Source of the DNA: Streptococcus constellatus
GTDB taxonomy: Bacteria > Bacillota > Bacilli > Lactobacillales > Streptococcaceae
Direction: 5' to 3'
Assembly: GCF_902167705.1 (NCBI RefSeq)
Contig: NZ_CABHMZ010000003.1
Coordinates: 124,001 to 188,000, forward strand
DNA length: 64,000 nt
Positions within the stretch are counted from its first letter, which is position 1. Each line of letters starts with the position of its first letter. A program made the translations under genes and the position numbers. The notes below the pieces were generated by a model. That model made no database searches and had not been told where the DNA came from. It saw only the letters and a program-made list of their open reading frames with translations. This document shows positions 19,178-28,544 of this stretch, one piece after another.

Positions 19178-20320
19178 ATGATTTATTTAGACAATTCAGC
19201 AACAACTAAGCCTTACCCAGAGGCTTTGGCTACTTATACAGAGGTTGCTTCAAAAATCTGGGGAAATCCCTCTAGTCTCCATAGTTTGAGCAGTCAGGCG
19301 ACACGCTTGTTGGACGCATCTCGTAGGCAGATTGCAGAGCTTTTAGGCAAATCTTCTCAGGAGATTTTTTTTACGTCCGGAGGGACGGAAGGAGATAATT
19401 GGGTTATCAAGGGCGTGGCTTTTGAAAAAGCGCGCTATGGCAAGCATATCATTGTATCTGCTATTGAGCATCCTGCGGTGAAAGAGTCCGCTCTCTGGCT
19501 GGAAAAGCAAGGTTTTGAAGTGGACTTTGCGCCTGTTGATAAAAAAGGTTTTGTAGATGTTGAGAAATTAGCTAACCTTATCCGACCAGATACTACCTTA
19601 GTCTCTATCATGGCTGTCAACAATGAAATTGGTTCTGTTCAACCGATTAAGGCTATTTCAGAACTCTTAGCGGACAAGCCAACTATTTCTTTTCATGTGG
19701 ATGCAGTGCAAGCCATAGCTAAGATTCCAACGGAAGATTACTTGACTGAGCGCGTGGACTTTGCAACATTTTCGAGTCATAAATTTCATGGTTTACGGGG
19801 TGTTGGTTTTGTTTATATCAAGTCTGGTAAGAAAATCAGTCCGCTGTTGAATGGTGGCGGTCAAGAATCAGACAAGCGTTCTACGACTGAAAATTTGGCG
19901 GGCATTGCAGCAACTGCAAAAGCCCTGCGCCTGTCTATGGGAAATCTGAAAACTTTCACCACACGAACAGCCAAGATGAAAGAGGTTATCCTAGAAGAGT
20001 TAGCGAAATACCCTGATGTGACGATTTTTTCAGGAATAGAAGAGTTTGCGCCCCATATCTTAACTTTCGGGATTAAAGGCGTACGAGGTGAAGTAGTGGT
20101 TCATGCTTTTGAAGAGTATGACATTTATATATCTACTACGAGTGCTTGTTCCTCTAAAGCTGGCAAACCAGCTGGAACTTTGATAGCCATGGGTGTTGAA
20201 AAATCCTTAGCTCAAACGGCTGTTCGTATCAGTCTGGACGCAGATAATGATATGAGTCAGATTGAGCAATTCCTGACAACGTTTAAACTCATTTATGAAA
20301 AAACTAGAAAAGTAAGGTAA
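19178..20320 (+). CDS. Cysteine desulfurase (NifS/IscS family)
   Basis: A 380-residue PLP enzyme releasing sulfur from cysteine as an enzyme-bound persulfide. It opens MIYLDNSATTKPYPE; the PLP lysine lies in FSSHKFHGLRG and the catalytic cysteine in STTSACSSKAG. It sits four bases before thiI, so it probably supplies the persulfide used by ThiI for 4-thiouridine formation in tRNA. A weak GAGG precedes the start. Confidence 0.95.
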   Translation: MIYLDNSATTKPYPEALATYTEVASKIWGNPSSLHSLSSQATRLLDASRRQIAELLGKSSQEIFFTSGGTEGDNWVIKGVAFEKARYGKHIIVSAIEHPAVKESALWLEKQGFEVDFAPVDKKGFVDVEKLANLIRPDTTLVSIMAVNNEIGSVQPIKAISELLADKPTISFHVDAVQAIAKIPTEDYLTERVDFATFSSHKFHGLRGVGFVYIKSGKKISPLLNGGGQESDKRSTTENLAGIAATAKALRLSMGNLKTFTTRTAKMKEVILEELAKYPDVTIFSGIEEFAPHILTFGIKGVRGEVVVHAFEEYDIYISTTSACSSKAGKPAGTLIAMGVEKSLAQTAVRISLDADNDMSQIEQFLTTFKLIYEKTRKVR

Positions 20321-20323
20321 ACA

Positions 20324-21538
20324 ATGCAATATTCAGAAATTATGGTTCGCTACGGTGAACTTTCAACCAAAGGAAAAAATCGCATGCGTTTTATTAACAA
20401 ATTGAAACGCAATATGCAAGCAGTCCTCTCCATCTACCCAGATGCGCATGTGAAAGCAGACCGAGATCGTGCACATGTTTATCTTCATGGAACGGACTAT
20501 CAGCTAGTTGCAGAATCGCTCAAACAGATTTTTGGGATTCAAAATTTCTCGCCGTCTTATAAGATTGAAAAATCAGTTCCTGCTTTGGTTGAAGCGGTGC
20601 AGACGATTATGAAAGAGATTTATAAAGAGGGGATGACTTTCAAGATTGCCAGCAAACGCAGCGACCACCATTTTGAATTGGATAGTCGTGAATTGAACCA
20701 AACTCTAGGAAATGCTGTCTTTGATGCGATCCCACATGTTCAAGTCAAGATGAAAGCGCCAGATATTACACTGCAAGTGGAAATACGCGAAGAAGCAGCC
20801 TATCTGTCCTATGAAACGATTCGTGGAGCAGGCGGTCTTCCTGTCGGAACATCTGGAAAAGGCATGCTGATGCTATCAGGTGGGATTGATTCACCCGTTG
20901 CAGGATATCTAGCTTTAAAGCGCGGGGTGGATATTGAAGCAGTGCACTTTGCTAGCCCACCTTACACTAGCCCAGGTGCTCTCAAAAAGGCGCAGGATTT
21001 GACGCGCAAATTAACCAAGTTTGGTGGCAATATTCAATTTATCGAAGTGCCGTTTACGGAAATTCAAGAAGAAATCAAAGCTAAAGCACCAGAAGCTTAT
21101 CTGATGACCCTGGCTCGCCGTTTTATGATGCGGATCACAGATCGCATTCGTGAAGAACGCGGTGGGCTTGTTATCATCAACGGAGAAAGCCTTGGGCAAG
21201 TCGCCAGCCAAACGCTAGAGAGTATGCAAGCGATCAATGCGGTCACTAACACTCCAATTATTCGTCCAGTCGTGACCATGGATAAGCTGGAAATCATTGA
21301 CATTGCTGAAAAGATTGATACCTTTAATATCTCAATTCAGCCTTTTGAAGACTGTTGTACCATTTTTGCCCCAGACCGTCCGAAAACCAATCCAAAGATA
21401 AAAAATGCAGAGCAATACGAAACACGTATGGATGTGGATGCTTTAGTGGAACGCGCTGTTGCTGGTATCGTCATAACTGAAATCACACCAGAAGTAGAAA
21501 CAGACGAAATGGATGAGATGATTGAGGGATTGTTGTAG
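20324..21538 (+). CDS. thiI: tRNA 4-thiouridine synthetase
   Basis: A 404-residue enzyme that adenylates and thiolates U8 of tRNA. Domains in order: an N-terminal ferredoxin-like fold, THUMP (about residues 60-165) and a PP-loop ATPase with [12 protein letters not shown] (near residue 187). The C-terminal rhodanese domain of the E. coli enzyme is absent, as is usual in Firmicutes, where sulfur comes from the neighbouring NifS-like enzyme. Confidence 0.95.
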   Translation: MQYSEIMVRYGELSTKGKNRMRFINKLKRNMQAVLSIYPDAHVKADRDRAHVYLHGTDYQLVAESLKQIFGIQNFSPSYKIEKSVPALVEAVQTIMKEIYKEGMTFKIASKRSDHHFELDSRELNQTLGNAVFDAIPHVQVKMKAPDITLQVEIREEAAYLSYETIRGAGGLPVGTSGKGMLMLSGGIDSPVAGYLALKRGVDIEAVHFASPPYTSPGALKKAQDLTRKLTKFGGNIQFIEVPFTEIQEEIKAKAPEAYLMTLARRFMMRITDRIREERGGLVIINGESLGQVASQTLESMQAINAVTNTPIIRPVVTMDKLEIIDIAEKIDTFNISIQPFEDCCTIFAPDRPKTNPKIKNAEQYETRMDVDALVERAVAGIVITEITPEVETDEMDEMIEGLL

Positions 21539-21599
21539 CGAAAATTGTTTTGCCGTTGTTTAAAAATTCATCAGATAGCCATCTTTTGATAAAAAATAC

Positions 21600-21628
21600 T
21601 TGTCAAACTATTCCAGAAATGCTATACT
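21600..21628 (+). promoter_or_regulatory. Promoter of the rplU operon
   Basis: TTGTCA (21600-21605), 17 bases, TATACT (21623-21628). Confidence 0.75.
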
Positions 21629-21632
21629 TATA

Positions 21633-21750
21633 GAGTTGACTATGCACAGCCTGTGCAACCGCTCGAACATCGTCATAAGTGGTTCGTCCCACGATGCTAG
21701 GCGAGTCTTCACAAAATTAGGGGAAACCCGTAAAATTCATAGGAGGTGCA
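21633..21750 (+). ncRNA. Ribosomal protein L21 leader RNA
   Basis: The 5' untranslated region before rplU has the features I associate with the L21 leader found in front of rplU-prp-rpmA in Firmicutes: an initial GCACAGCCTGTGC hairpin, a middle stem-loop around CGTCCCACG, and a final GGGGAAACCC stem near the ribosome binding site. It is thought to mediate autoregulation by L21. The boundaries are approximate. Confidence 0.75.
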
Positions 21751-21752
21751 TA

Positions 21753-22067
21753 ATGAGCACATACGCAATCATTAAAACTGGCGGCAAACAAGTTAAAGTT
21801 GAAGTTGGTCAAGCAATTTACGTTGAAAAATTAGACGTTGAAGCTGGTCAAGATGTAACATTTGACGAAGTTGTTCTTGTTGGTGGTGAAAACACTGTTG
21901 TCGGAACTCCGCTTGTTTCTGGAGCTACTGTTGTTGGAACTGTTGAAAAACAAGGAAAACAAAAGAAAGTTGTTACTTACAAGTACAAACCTAAAAAAGG
22001 TAGCCATCGTAAACAAGGTCACCGTCAACCATATACTAAGGTTGTCATCAATGCAATCAACGCTTAA
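21753..22067 (+). CDS. rplU: Ribosomal protein L21
   Basis: A 104-residue 50S subunit protein, [20 protein letters not shown] to VINAINA, full length. The start at 21753 follows AGGAGG by 7 bases; an upstream in-frame opening to 21600 runs through the leader RNA and is not coding. First gene of rplU-prp-rpmA. Confidence 0.98.
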   Translation: MSTYAIIKTGGKQVKVEVGQAIYVEKLDVEAGQDVTFDEVVLVGGENTVVGTPLVSGATVVGTVEKQGKQKKVVTYKYKPKKGSHRKQGHRQPYTKVVINAINA

Positions 22068-22074
22068 TTTTTAA

Positions 22075-22428
<354 letters not shown>

Positions 22429-22445
22429 CACGGAGGAAAAACATT

Positions 22446-22739
22446 ATGTTGAAAATGAATCTTGCTAATCTGCAACTTTTCGCCCACAAAAAAGGTGGAG
22501 GTTCTACATCTAACGGACGCGATTCACAAGCAAAACGTCTTGGAGCTAAAGCGGCTGACGGACAAACTGTAACTGGTGGATCAATTCTTTATCGTCAACG
22601 CGGTACTCACATCTATCCAGGTGTCAATGTTGGACGCGGTGGAGATGACACTTTGTTTGCAAAAGTTGAAGGCGTTGTACGCTTTGAACGCAAAGGTCGC
22701 GATAAAAAACAAGTTTCTGTTTACCCAATTGCGAAATAA
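22446..22739 (+). CDS. rpmA: Ribosomal protein L27 (with cleavable N-terminus)
   Basis: A 97-residue protein beginning [12 protein letters not shown] followed by AHKKGGGS. The [11 protein letters not shown] junction matches the Prp cleavage site of Firmicutes, predicting a mature protein that starts at Ala13. The mature N-terminus reaches toward the peptidyl-transferase centre. Confidence 0.98.
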   Translation: MLKMNLANLQLFAHKKGGGSTSNGRDSQAKRLGAKAADGQTVTGGSILYRQRGTHIYPGVNVGRGGDDTLFAKVEGVVRFERKGRDKKQVSVYPIAK

Positions 22740-22744
22740 GAAAT

Positions 22745-22783
22745 TAAAGACCCGTGCCTCTAAATGGCGTGGGCCTTTCTTGT
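22745..22783 (+). terminator. Terminator after rpmA
   Basis: AAAGACCCGTGCC and GGCGTGGGCCTTT pair with two mismatches around a 7-base loop, then TTTC. Confidence 0.7.
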
Positions 22784-22885
22784 GGGAATGAGAAATCATT
22801 TTAACAAAAACTTGTAGATAAAATGAACAATTTTTATCTTATAAAAGATACATAAGAGGCTGGGGTAGTCCAGTCAACCTATTTT

Positions 22886-22922
22886 GAGATAGCTGTAAAC
22901 AATTTTGCAGCTATCTTTATTT
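22886..22922 (+). terminator. Second hairpin downstream of rpmA
   Basis: GATAGCTG and CAGCTATC pair around a 12-base loop and are followed by TTTATTTT. Confidence 0.55.
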
Positions 22923-22969
22923 TAAGTACATTTCACATGTGTTTTTTATGTATTTTAGTGCCATATTAA

Positions 22970-22998
22970 TTGAATTATTCCAGTTATCAAAGTATAAT
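22970..22998 (+). promoter_or_regulatory. Promoter of the MucBP adhesin gene
   Basis: TTGAAT (22970-22975), 17 bases, TATAAT (22993-22998); the leader is about 105 bases long. Confidence 0.65.
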
Positions 22999-23110
22999 AT
23001 ATAATGTAGGTTTATTCAATTTTTTAGGAATGGGTAATAGGTTTTTATTCTCAACTTTACCTATCAGATAAAGATTATATAGATATTTTACTATGGAAGG
23101 AATATACTAA

Positions 23111-23632
23111 GTGAAAAGTTTTAAACTTTATAATGGAAAACGTGATAAATTTTCTTTACGGAAGAAAAGCGTGGATCTTGTTTCCGTTGCGATAGCCACT
23201 TTAGCCATGTATGGAATTGTGGGAGGAAGTCAGACAGTTCAAGCCGAGGAGCAGAAGAGTACTAACAGTCAAGTTACCAGTGTTTCAGATTCATCAGAGA
23301 AAACGGAAACTGAAAAAGCTGTTGTTCCAACTCCAATATCAGAAGATGCTTCTTCAGTCAGTAGTTCTTCAGTATCAGAAAGTGAAATAATGGGTGCGGC
23401 TCAATCTGTTTCAGGACTTCAAAACTCAAGTACAGAAAGCATGTCATCAGAAGATTCATCTGCATCAAGTAGCAGTAGCTCATCAACGGAAGAAGAATCT
23501 TCTAAACCATCTCTAACTCCGTCTCAGTCAGAAACAACTCCGAAGACGAAAGAAGCGAATACAGCACCTCAAACAAGAGCAGCACGCAGTCGCAGAAGTG
23601 TGACAGAAACTATTTCTCAGATTTTCAAGTGA
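23111..23632 (+). CDS. Adhesin fragment 1: signal peptide and Ser-rich stalk
   Basis: GTG start at 23111 with AAGGAA about 9 bases upstream. The 173 residues hold KFSLRKKSVDLVSVAIATLA (a YSIRK-type export signal), cleavage expected near VQAEE, then a Ser/Glu/Thr-rich segment ending RAARSRRSV. Translation stops at TGA 23630 because of the first frameshift, so this product would be a short secreted fragment without an anchor. Confidence 0.65.
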   Translation: MKSFKLYNGKRDKFSLRKKSVDLVSVAIATLAMYGIVGGSQTVQAEEQKSTNSQVTSVSDSSEKTETEKAVVPTPISEDASSVSSSSVSESEIMGAAQSVSGLQNSSTESMSSEDSSASSSSSSSTEEESSKPSLTPSQSETTPKTKEANTAPQTRAARSRRSVTETISQIFK

Positions 23633-26490
23633 CTGTTACAACAAGAGATGGTGAAACTATGACTGCTGGGGCTTCAAAAAATCTCTCAGTACAAGAAGTT
23701 TCTTTTGAAAAAGTTGAGATGAGGTTTAATCTTACTCAAGATGGCACTTTAAAGTCAGGTGATACAATTCGTATTCCGGTTAAACTAATAAATAATGCCT
23801 ATGCAGCCTATTATTCTAACCTCAGTTCTGGTACAGTAGAAAAAATTGATGGTGTTGGAACAATTAAATTCGATTATTCTAATCCTAATGATCTTGCTTA
23901 TGTGATTACATTAAGTAATGAGTTTGCTTCTGCTGCTACAAATACCCAAAAGGCAATTACAATAACTCAAAGAGCCGCTAGTGGAGCAAAATTTACGGCT
24001 AAATCAAGTAAGTCAAATATTGAACTGGATATAAATGGAAACACTTTTACATTTAAGCCAGTTCCAAGAGAATTTCCTAAAGCACAAGCTCTGTTTGCGG
24101 TATATCATAATATTTCGACTGATGCTGCTAATTCAATTAAAATTGGTACTTCGACTGGTGATGCAAATTATTATAACAATATGTTGTCTAGTGATGGTAA
24201 AGAGCCTGGAGATACTAAAATTCCAACAGGGGATATTATTACCATTCATCGCATAAAGGCAGAAAATGGATCAAAGATTGTTGATATTAAGCCAGAACCT
24301 TATAGAATTACTAGTACATTAGCTATTAGTGAAGATGGCAAATATCTCGTTAATAAAGATACGTCAACATCTATACCAATCAAAACTGAGAAACAAAATC
24401 AGTTAATTTCCTTACCTGCGAATTCAACAGATAATGATATTTTGAAAGCTTTAAAAAAAGCTGGAAAGAATTCTTCAGTGGTTATTGATAATGGCGATGG
24501 CACTTACACAGTGGCTACTAACTTAGGAAAAATGACAGGTGAGGGTGCAACTACCTATCATGATATTTGGCCGACAGACGATTACGCACAAATGGGTGAT
24601 GAGTATCAAGAAATCAATCGCTCAGAAGAAGTTAATAAAAAAGTTAGTGAAATTTTAAAAAATATGAGTGTAATTCAAGGTACTTCTCATTCCACACGAA
24701 TTACTTTTGCCGATTCATCTATCAATAATAAAATCACTGGCACTTCAAAAAGTTATAGTGTAGAGGATGATGATAGTGTATCTCCTGCACTTAGAGAAGG
24801 AACAATTACACAAACAACAACCCCTTCACAAGCACGTTCAGAAGGGCAAAAGAAGATAGCAATACATTATGTAGATACTAATGGTAAGGAGATTGCAACT
24901 CAGGACTATCAATATGGCTATCCAGCAGGTTTATCGATTGCGCAACAATCCCCTGATTATACTGCAAATCCAAAAACAATTTTAGGCTATACACTTTTGA
25001 CTACTGATAAGCAGGTTTCATCGTACGGAACACAATTAAAAGGAACCCAAAAAATTTCGTTTACTAATGACGATCAAGATTTTTATTATGTATACGCTGT
25101 AAATCAATATAATGCCCAAGTTACATATATTGATGATACTGATGGAAAAAAAGTCCTTGAAACAAAAGAATTGACTGGTGATTATAACACTACTGATTCT
25201 TACAGAACGACTGAAACAATTAAAAAGTATACGGATCAGAATTATGAACTGGTTTCAGATAATTATCCAAGTACGGGTGTAACTTATAATGAAACTTATC
25301 AAAAATTTGAAGTTCATCTAAAACATAAGGTCAAAACTGAAACTCAGACTAAGACGGTTAAAGAAACTATTAGGTATGTTTATGCAAAAGATGGAACAAA
25401 AGCAGCTTCTGACTATACTGCTGAATTAAAATTTACCAGAACAGCAACAACTGACCTTGTTACAAATGTTACAACTGGTGATTGGACAGCGGAAAATGGA
25501 ACAAGTTTTGCAGTCGTAACATCGCCGACAATCAAAGGTTACACTCCAGATTTAGCGGAAGTTCCAGCAGTTGACAACATTACTGTTGATAGTTCCAATA
25601 TCGAAAAGACAGTCGTTTACACAGCTAATCCAGCTAGTGCAAAGGTAACTTATATCGATGACACAACAGGTGAAACGCTTGAAACGAAGGATCTGAATGG
25701 ACGTTATGGTCAGACTGATCCATATCAAACAGCGGACACTATTAAGAAATATACCGATAAAAATTATGAACTGGTTTCAGACAATTATCCAGCAACCGGT
25801 GTGACTTATAATGAAACCCTTCAAACATTTGAAGTTCATCTACGTCATAAGATGGATTTAGTTGAAGACTCTAGGACTGTCAGGGAGACTATCAAGTATG
25901 TTTACGAAGATAACACAGAGGCAGCGGATACGAAGGTTCAGATTCTGGACTTTACCCGGTCTATCGAAAAGGATCTGGTGACTAATAAGATTGTCCATAA
26001 GTATCCTTGGGCTCCGTCAACAGATACCTTCCCAGAGGTAGTTTCTCCAAAGGTTGATGGTTATACACCAGATAAGGCAACTGTAGCAGCCGTTGACCAG
26101 ATTACGGGAGATAGCGCAGATATTGAAGAAACGGTTACCTATAAGGCAGATAAGCAAAAAGTGACGTATACGATTATTGATGATACTGCGCAGACCATCC
26201 TGAAAGATCAGGAAGAATTGACAAGCGGAAATTCTGATACTCCACTTCCAAGTGGTACAGAAGCCCAGTACAATTCAATCATCGATACTTATCTAGCCCA
26301 AGGCTATGAATTGGTTTCAAAAGACCCGCTTCCAGCTAAGTTCGACCTTGATAGCAGTCATGATCAAAATGTTGTTGTCCATTTGAAACATGGCACAGCA
26401 GAAAGTCAAGAAAGCAAGAAAGTCAAGAAAGCAAGAAAGTCAAGAAAGCAAGAAAGTAAGCTTGACGGTTCGTTATCATGGAGCAGGTAG
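23629..26490 (+). CDS. Adhesin fragment 2: binding region and MucBP repeats
   Basis: An open frame of 953 codons with no ribosome binding site of its own; it opens upstream at DFQVTVTTRDG and is continuous in sense with fragment 1 only after a frame change. The first 400 residues have no family I recognise. A MucBP domain follows (IAIHYVDTNGKEIATQDY), then repeats of two types: VTYIDDTxGxxxLETKxL units and KTVKETIRYVYxxDGT units (Muc_B2-like). It ends out of frame in the 17-bp repeats (LDGSLSWSR). Confidence 0.6.
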   Translation: MTVTTRDGETMTAGASKNLSVQEVSFEKVEMRFNLTQDGTLKSGDTIRIPVKLINNAYAAYYSNLSSGTVEKIDGVGTIKFDYSNPNDLAYVITLSNEFASAATNTQKAITITQRAASGAKFTAKSSKSNIELDINGNTFTFKPVPREFPKAQALFAVYHNISTDAANSIKIGTSTGDANYYNNMLSSDGKEPGDTKIPTGDIITIHRIKAENGSKIVDIKPEPYRITSTLAISEDGKYLVNKDTSTSIPIKTEKQNQLISLPANSTDNDILKALKKAGKNSSVVIDNGDGTYTVATNLGKMTGEGATTYHDIWPTDDYAQMGDEYQEINRSEEVNKKVSEILKNMSVIQGTSHSTRITFADSSINNKITGTSKSYSVEDDDSVSPALREGTITQTTTPSQARSEGQKKIAIHYVDTNGKEIATQDYQYGYPAGLSIAQQSPDYTANPKTILGYTLLTTDKQVSSYGTQLKGTQKISFTNDDQDFYYVYAVNQYNAQVTYIDDTDGKKVLETKELTGDYNTTDSYRTTETIKKYTDQNYELVSDNYPSTGVTYNETYQKFEVHLKHKVKTETQTKTVKETIRYVYAKDGTKAASDYTAELKFTRTATTDLVTNVTTGDWTAENGTSFAVVTSPTIKGYTPDLAEVPAVDNITVDSSNIEKTVVYTANPASAKVTYIDDTTGETLETKDLNGRYGQTDPYQTADTIKKYTDKNYELVSDNYPATGVTYNETLQTFEVHLRHKMDLVEDSRTVRETIKYVYEDNTEAADTKVQILDFTRSIEKDLVTNKIVHKYPWAPSTDTFPEVVSPKVDGYTPDKATVAAVDQITGDSADIEETVTYKADKQKVTYTIIDDTAQTILKDQEELTSGNSDTPLPSGTEAQYNSIIDTYLAQGYELVSKDPLPAKFDLDSSHDQNVVVHLKHGTAESQESKKVKKARKSRKQESKLDGSLSWSR

Positions 26491-28024
26491 TCAAACGCCA
26501 GCTAACAACGTGCAAACAGCAACGTGGACACGGACGGTGACGAAAGACAAGGTAACGGGCGATGTTGTGAAGACTACGGATTGGACAGCTGACAAAGCAA
26601 GCTATGACGCTGTTCCATCTCCAGTGATTCCAGGTTATACAGTAGATGTAGCAATAGTTCCGGCAGAAACAGTCACTCACGAGGATATGGTTAAGGATGT
26701 TTATTACAGCATTCAAACTCAAAAGGTGACTTATACAGTCATTGATGATACTACGCATACAACTTTAAAAGATAAAGTAGAATTAACAACAGGTAATTCT
26801 GGTGCGAATCTGCCAGCTGTTGCCCAAACGAAATATGATACAGCTGTTGCGGATTATCTGGCTCAAGGCTATGAATTAGTTTCTAAAGATAATCTTCCAG
26901 CTCAATTTGACACAGATAGCAATGTTGACCAAAATGTTGTTGTTCATTTGAAACATAAAGAGACAATTTCTTCTGAGAATAAGACAGTTACTGAAACGAT
27001 TCATTATGTTTATAAAGACGGTAGTAAAGCAGCAGAAAGTCATAAAGCTACACTAGACTTCGCTAGAGAAGTGCGTACAGACGAAGTAACTAAGACCACT
27101 ACGAAAGGCGCATGGACACCAGTTCAAGATACGTTCGCAGAAGTTGTTTCTCCAACGATTGCGGGTTATACAGCTGATAAACAAATTGTTGAAGCTATTA
27201 GTGGTGTTACAGGCGATAGTAAAGATGTTGTTGTGAAAGTCACATACACAGCTGATAAACAAAGGGTGACCTATACAGTCATTGATGATACGACAGGCAC
27301 CACTCTGGAAAACCAAGTAGAATTGACCACTGGTAAGTCAGATACTATTCTTCCAGCAACTGCTAAAACGAAGTACGATCAAGTAGTTGCAGCTTACCAA
27401 ACTCAAGGCTATGAATTAGTCTCTAAAGATGAATTACCAGCCAAGTTTGACACAGATAGCAAAGTTGACCAAAATGTCGTCATTCGTCTAAAACATGGCA
27501 CAGCAGAAAGTCAAGAAAGCAAGAAAGTCAAGAAAGCAAGCTTGACGGTTCGTTATCATGGAGCAGGTAGCCAAACACCAGCCAACAACGTGCAAACAGC
27601 AACGTGGACACGGACGGTGACGAAAGACAAGGTAACGGGCGATGTTGTGAAGACTACGGATTGGACAGCTGACAAAGCAAGCTATGACGCTGTTCCATCT
27701 CCAGTGATTCCAGGTTATACAGTAGATGTAGCAATAGTTCCGGCAGAAACAGTCACTCAAGAGGATATGGTTAAGGATGTTTATTATACTGCGGTCCCAG
27801 TAACTCCAGATAAACCAACTCCTCCAGTAGTTCCGTCAACACCGGACAAGCCAACAACTCCGACAGTTGTACCGACGACTCCTACAAAAGCAACTCCAAC
27901 GAAAACAGAGATCTTGCCAAGCACAGGTGATTCTCAAGTTGGTTCAACCCTTGCAACGCTGACGGGCGTAAGTTTACTTCTATCAGCTTTCGGTTATATT
28001 GGTCATCGTAAAAAAGAAGATTGA
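26390..28024 (+). CDS. Adhesin fragment 3: C-terminal repeats and LPSTG anchor
   Basis: The true coding part starts around 26455. It holds three further MucBP_2-like units (VTYTVIDDTTHTTLKD, VTYTVIDDTTGTTLEN) and Muc_B2-like units, a Pro-rich segment (TPDKPTPPVVPSTPDKPTTP) and the sorting signal LPSTG (27914-27928), a hydrophobic helix and RKKED. It lacks a signal peptide, so it is functional only if joined to the upstream frames. Confidence 0.65.
   Translation: MAQQKVKKARKSRKQESQESKKVSLTVRYHGAGSQTPANNVQTATWTRTVTKDKVTGDVVKTTDWTADKASYDAVPSPVIPGYTVDVAIVPAETVTHEDMVKDVYYSIQTQKVTYTVIDDTTHTTLKDKVELTTGNSGANLPAVAQTKYDTAVADYLAQGYELVSKDNLPAQFDTDSNVDQNVVVHLKHKETISSENKTVTETIHYVYKDGSKAAESHKATLDFAREVRTDEVTKTTTKGAWTPVQDTFAEVVSPTIAGYTADKQIVEAISGVTGDSKDVVVKVTYTADKQRVTYTVIDDTTGTTLENQVELTTGKSDTILPATAKTKYDQVVAAYQTQGYELVSKDELPAKFDTDSKVDQNVVIRLKHGTAESQESKKVKKASLTVRYHGAGSQTPANNVQTATWTRTVTKDKVTGDVVKTTDWTADKASYDAVPSPVIPGYTVDVAIVPAETVTQEDMVKDVYYTAVPVTPDKPTPPVVPSTPDKPTTPTVVPTTPTKATPTKTEILPSTGDSQVGSTLATLTGVSLLLSAFGYIGHRKKED
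26402..26460 (+). repeat. 17-bp tandem repeat, three copies plus 8 bases
   Basis: AAAGTCAAGAAAGCAAG is repeated three times exactly (26402-26418, 26419-26435, 26436-26452) and followed by AAAGTAAG. Because 17 is not a multiple of three, copy number sets the downstream frame. Confidence 0.95.
26461..26700 (+). repeat. 240-bp intragenic repeat, copy 1
   Basis: Nearly identical to 27541-27780, with only a few substitutions near both ends and about 165 identical bases in the middle; it encodes the SLTVRYHGAGSQTP repeat unit. Confidence 0.95.
27507..27540 (+). repeat. 17-bp tandem repeat, two copies
   Basis: The same 17-bp unit as at 26402, twice (27507-27523, 27524-27540), here in frame (ESQESKKVKKASLTV). 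Confidence 0.95.
27541..27780 (+). repeat. 240-bp intragenic repeat, copy 2
   Basis: Second copy of 26461-26700, offset by exactly 1,080 bp. Confidence 0.95.
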
Positions 28025-28083
28025 TGAATCTTTTGTAAACATATAAAAGTGATCTAAAGGTTGAATCATTCGATAGAAAGGAT

Positions 28084-28132
28084 AAGCTTCACAAGCAACC
28101 TAACGTGGTTGATTTGTGAAGCTTCCTTTTTT
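28084..28132 (+). terminator. Terminator after the adhesin gene
   Basis: AAGCTTCACAA and TTTGTGAAGCTT with AACC/GGTT inside form a long stem followed by T7. Confidence 0.9.
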
Positions 28133-28156
28133 TATAAAAATATTGGAACAAGATTC

Positions 28157-28185
28157 TTGACAAAAGAAAGGCTTCATGGTTTAAT
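28157..28185 (+). promoter_or_regulatory. Promoter of the sulfur-transfer operon
   Basis: TTGACA (28157-28162), 17 bases, TTTAAT (28180-28185), directly followed by the palindromic operator. Confidence 0.65.
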
Positions 28186-28202
28186 ATACCCCATAAGGGT
28201 AT
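28186..28202. promoter_or_regulatory. CstR/CsoR-type operator
   Basis: ATACCCCATAAGGGTAT is a dyad with ATACCC/GGGTAT arms. GC runs flanked by AT are typical of CsoR-family operators. It covers the expected transcription start, fitting repression. Confidence 0.7.
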
Positions 28203-28216
28203 AAATGGAGGTGCTT

Positions 28217-28522
28217 ATGTTTCACTTATTTACGAAAATAAACAGTATTTCTACAAGTGAATTGGAACAAAAATTAAAAGAGAAAATTCAACTGCTGGAT
28301 GTTCGGACGCCGTCGGAATATCGGTCTGCTCATATTAAGGGCGCAAAGAATGTCCCGCTCAATGAAATCGCAAGATACAAGCCGACAACAAATGAGACAT
28401 TATATGTCATTTGTCAGTCTGGTGTGCGGAGCAAAATGGCGACCAAAAAGTTAAAGAAAAAAGGCTACGATGTTGTGAATGTTCAAGGCGGAATGAGTGC
28501 TTGGACTGGAAAAGTGGTTTAA
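28217..28522 (+). CDS. Single-domain rhodanese sulfurtransferase
   Basis: A 101-residue rhodanese domain with active-site loop CQSGVRS, so the persulfide-carrying cysteine is present. GGAGG lies 5 bases before ATG 28217, so the in-frame opening at 28205 is not the start. First gene of a three-gene operon that handles sulfane sulfur. Confidence 0.9.
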   Translation: MFHLFTKINSISTSELEQKLKEKIQLLDVRTPSEYRSAHIKGAKNVPLNEIARYKPTTNETLYVICQSGVRSKMATKKLKKKGYDVVNVQGGMSAWTGKVV

Positions 28523-28544
28523 ACGTTATAAAGGAGGAAGTTGA

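Larger units (their letters stand above)
22740..23110. other. 371-base intergenic region: two hairpins and an adhesin promoter
   Basis: After the rpmA terminator comes an AT-rich spacer with a second hairpin (22886-22922), then the promoter and a long 5' leader of the surface-protein gene. No ORF with a ribosome binding site was seen. Confidence 0.6.
23111..28024 (+). pseudogene. MucBP-repeat LPXTG surface adhesin, broken by two frameshifts
   Basis: The whole locus would encode a cell-wall protein of about 1,630 residues: a YSIRK-like signal peptide, a Ser-rich stalk, a unique N-terminal domain of about 400 residues, a MucBP domain, alternating MucBP_2/Muc_B2-like repeats, a Pro-rich wall span and an LPSTG sorting signal. 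Three frames carry it. The first shift lies near 23612-23620, where removing a two-base TC repeat would join TETIS to DFQVTV. The second lies in a 17-bp tandem repeat at 26402-26460. Frames one and three are the same; the middle is offset. As sequenced no full protein can be made; the second break looks reversible. Confidence 0.75.

Noticed and set aside
23600..23640. Programmed -1 frameshift in the adhesin gene
   Set aside because: There is no slippery heptamer or downstream structure; a two-base repeat indel explains it.
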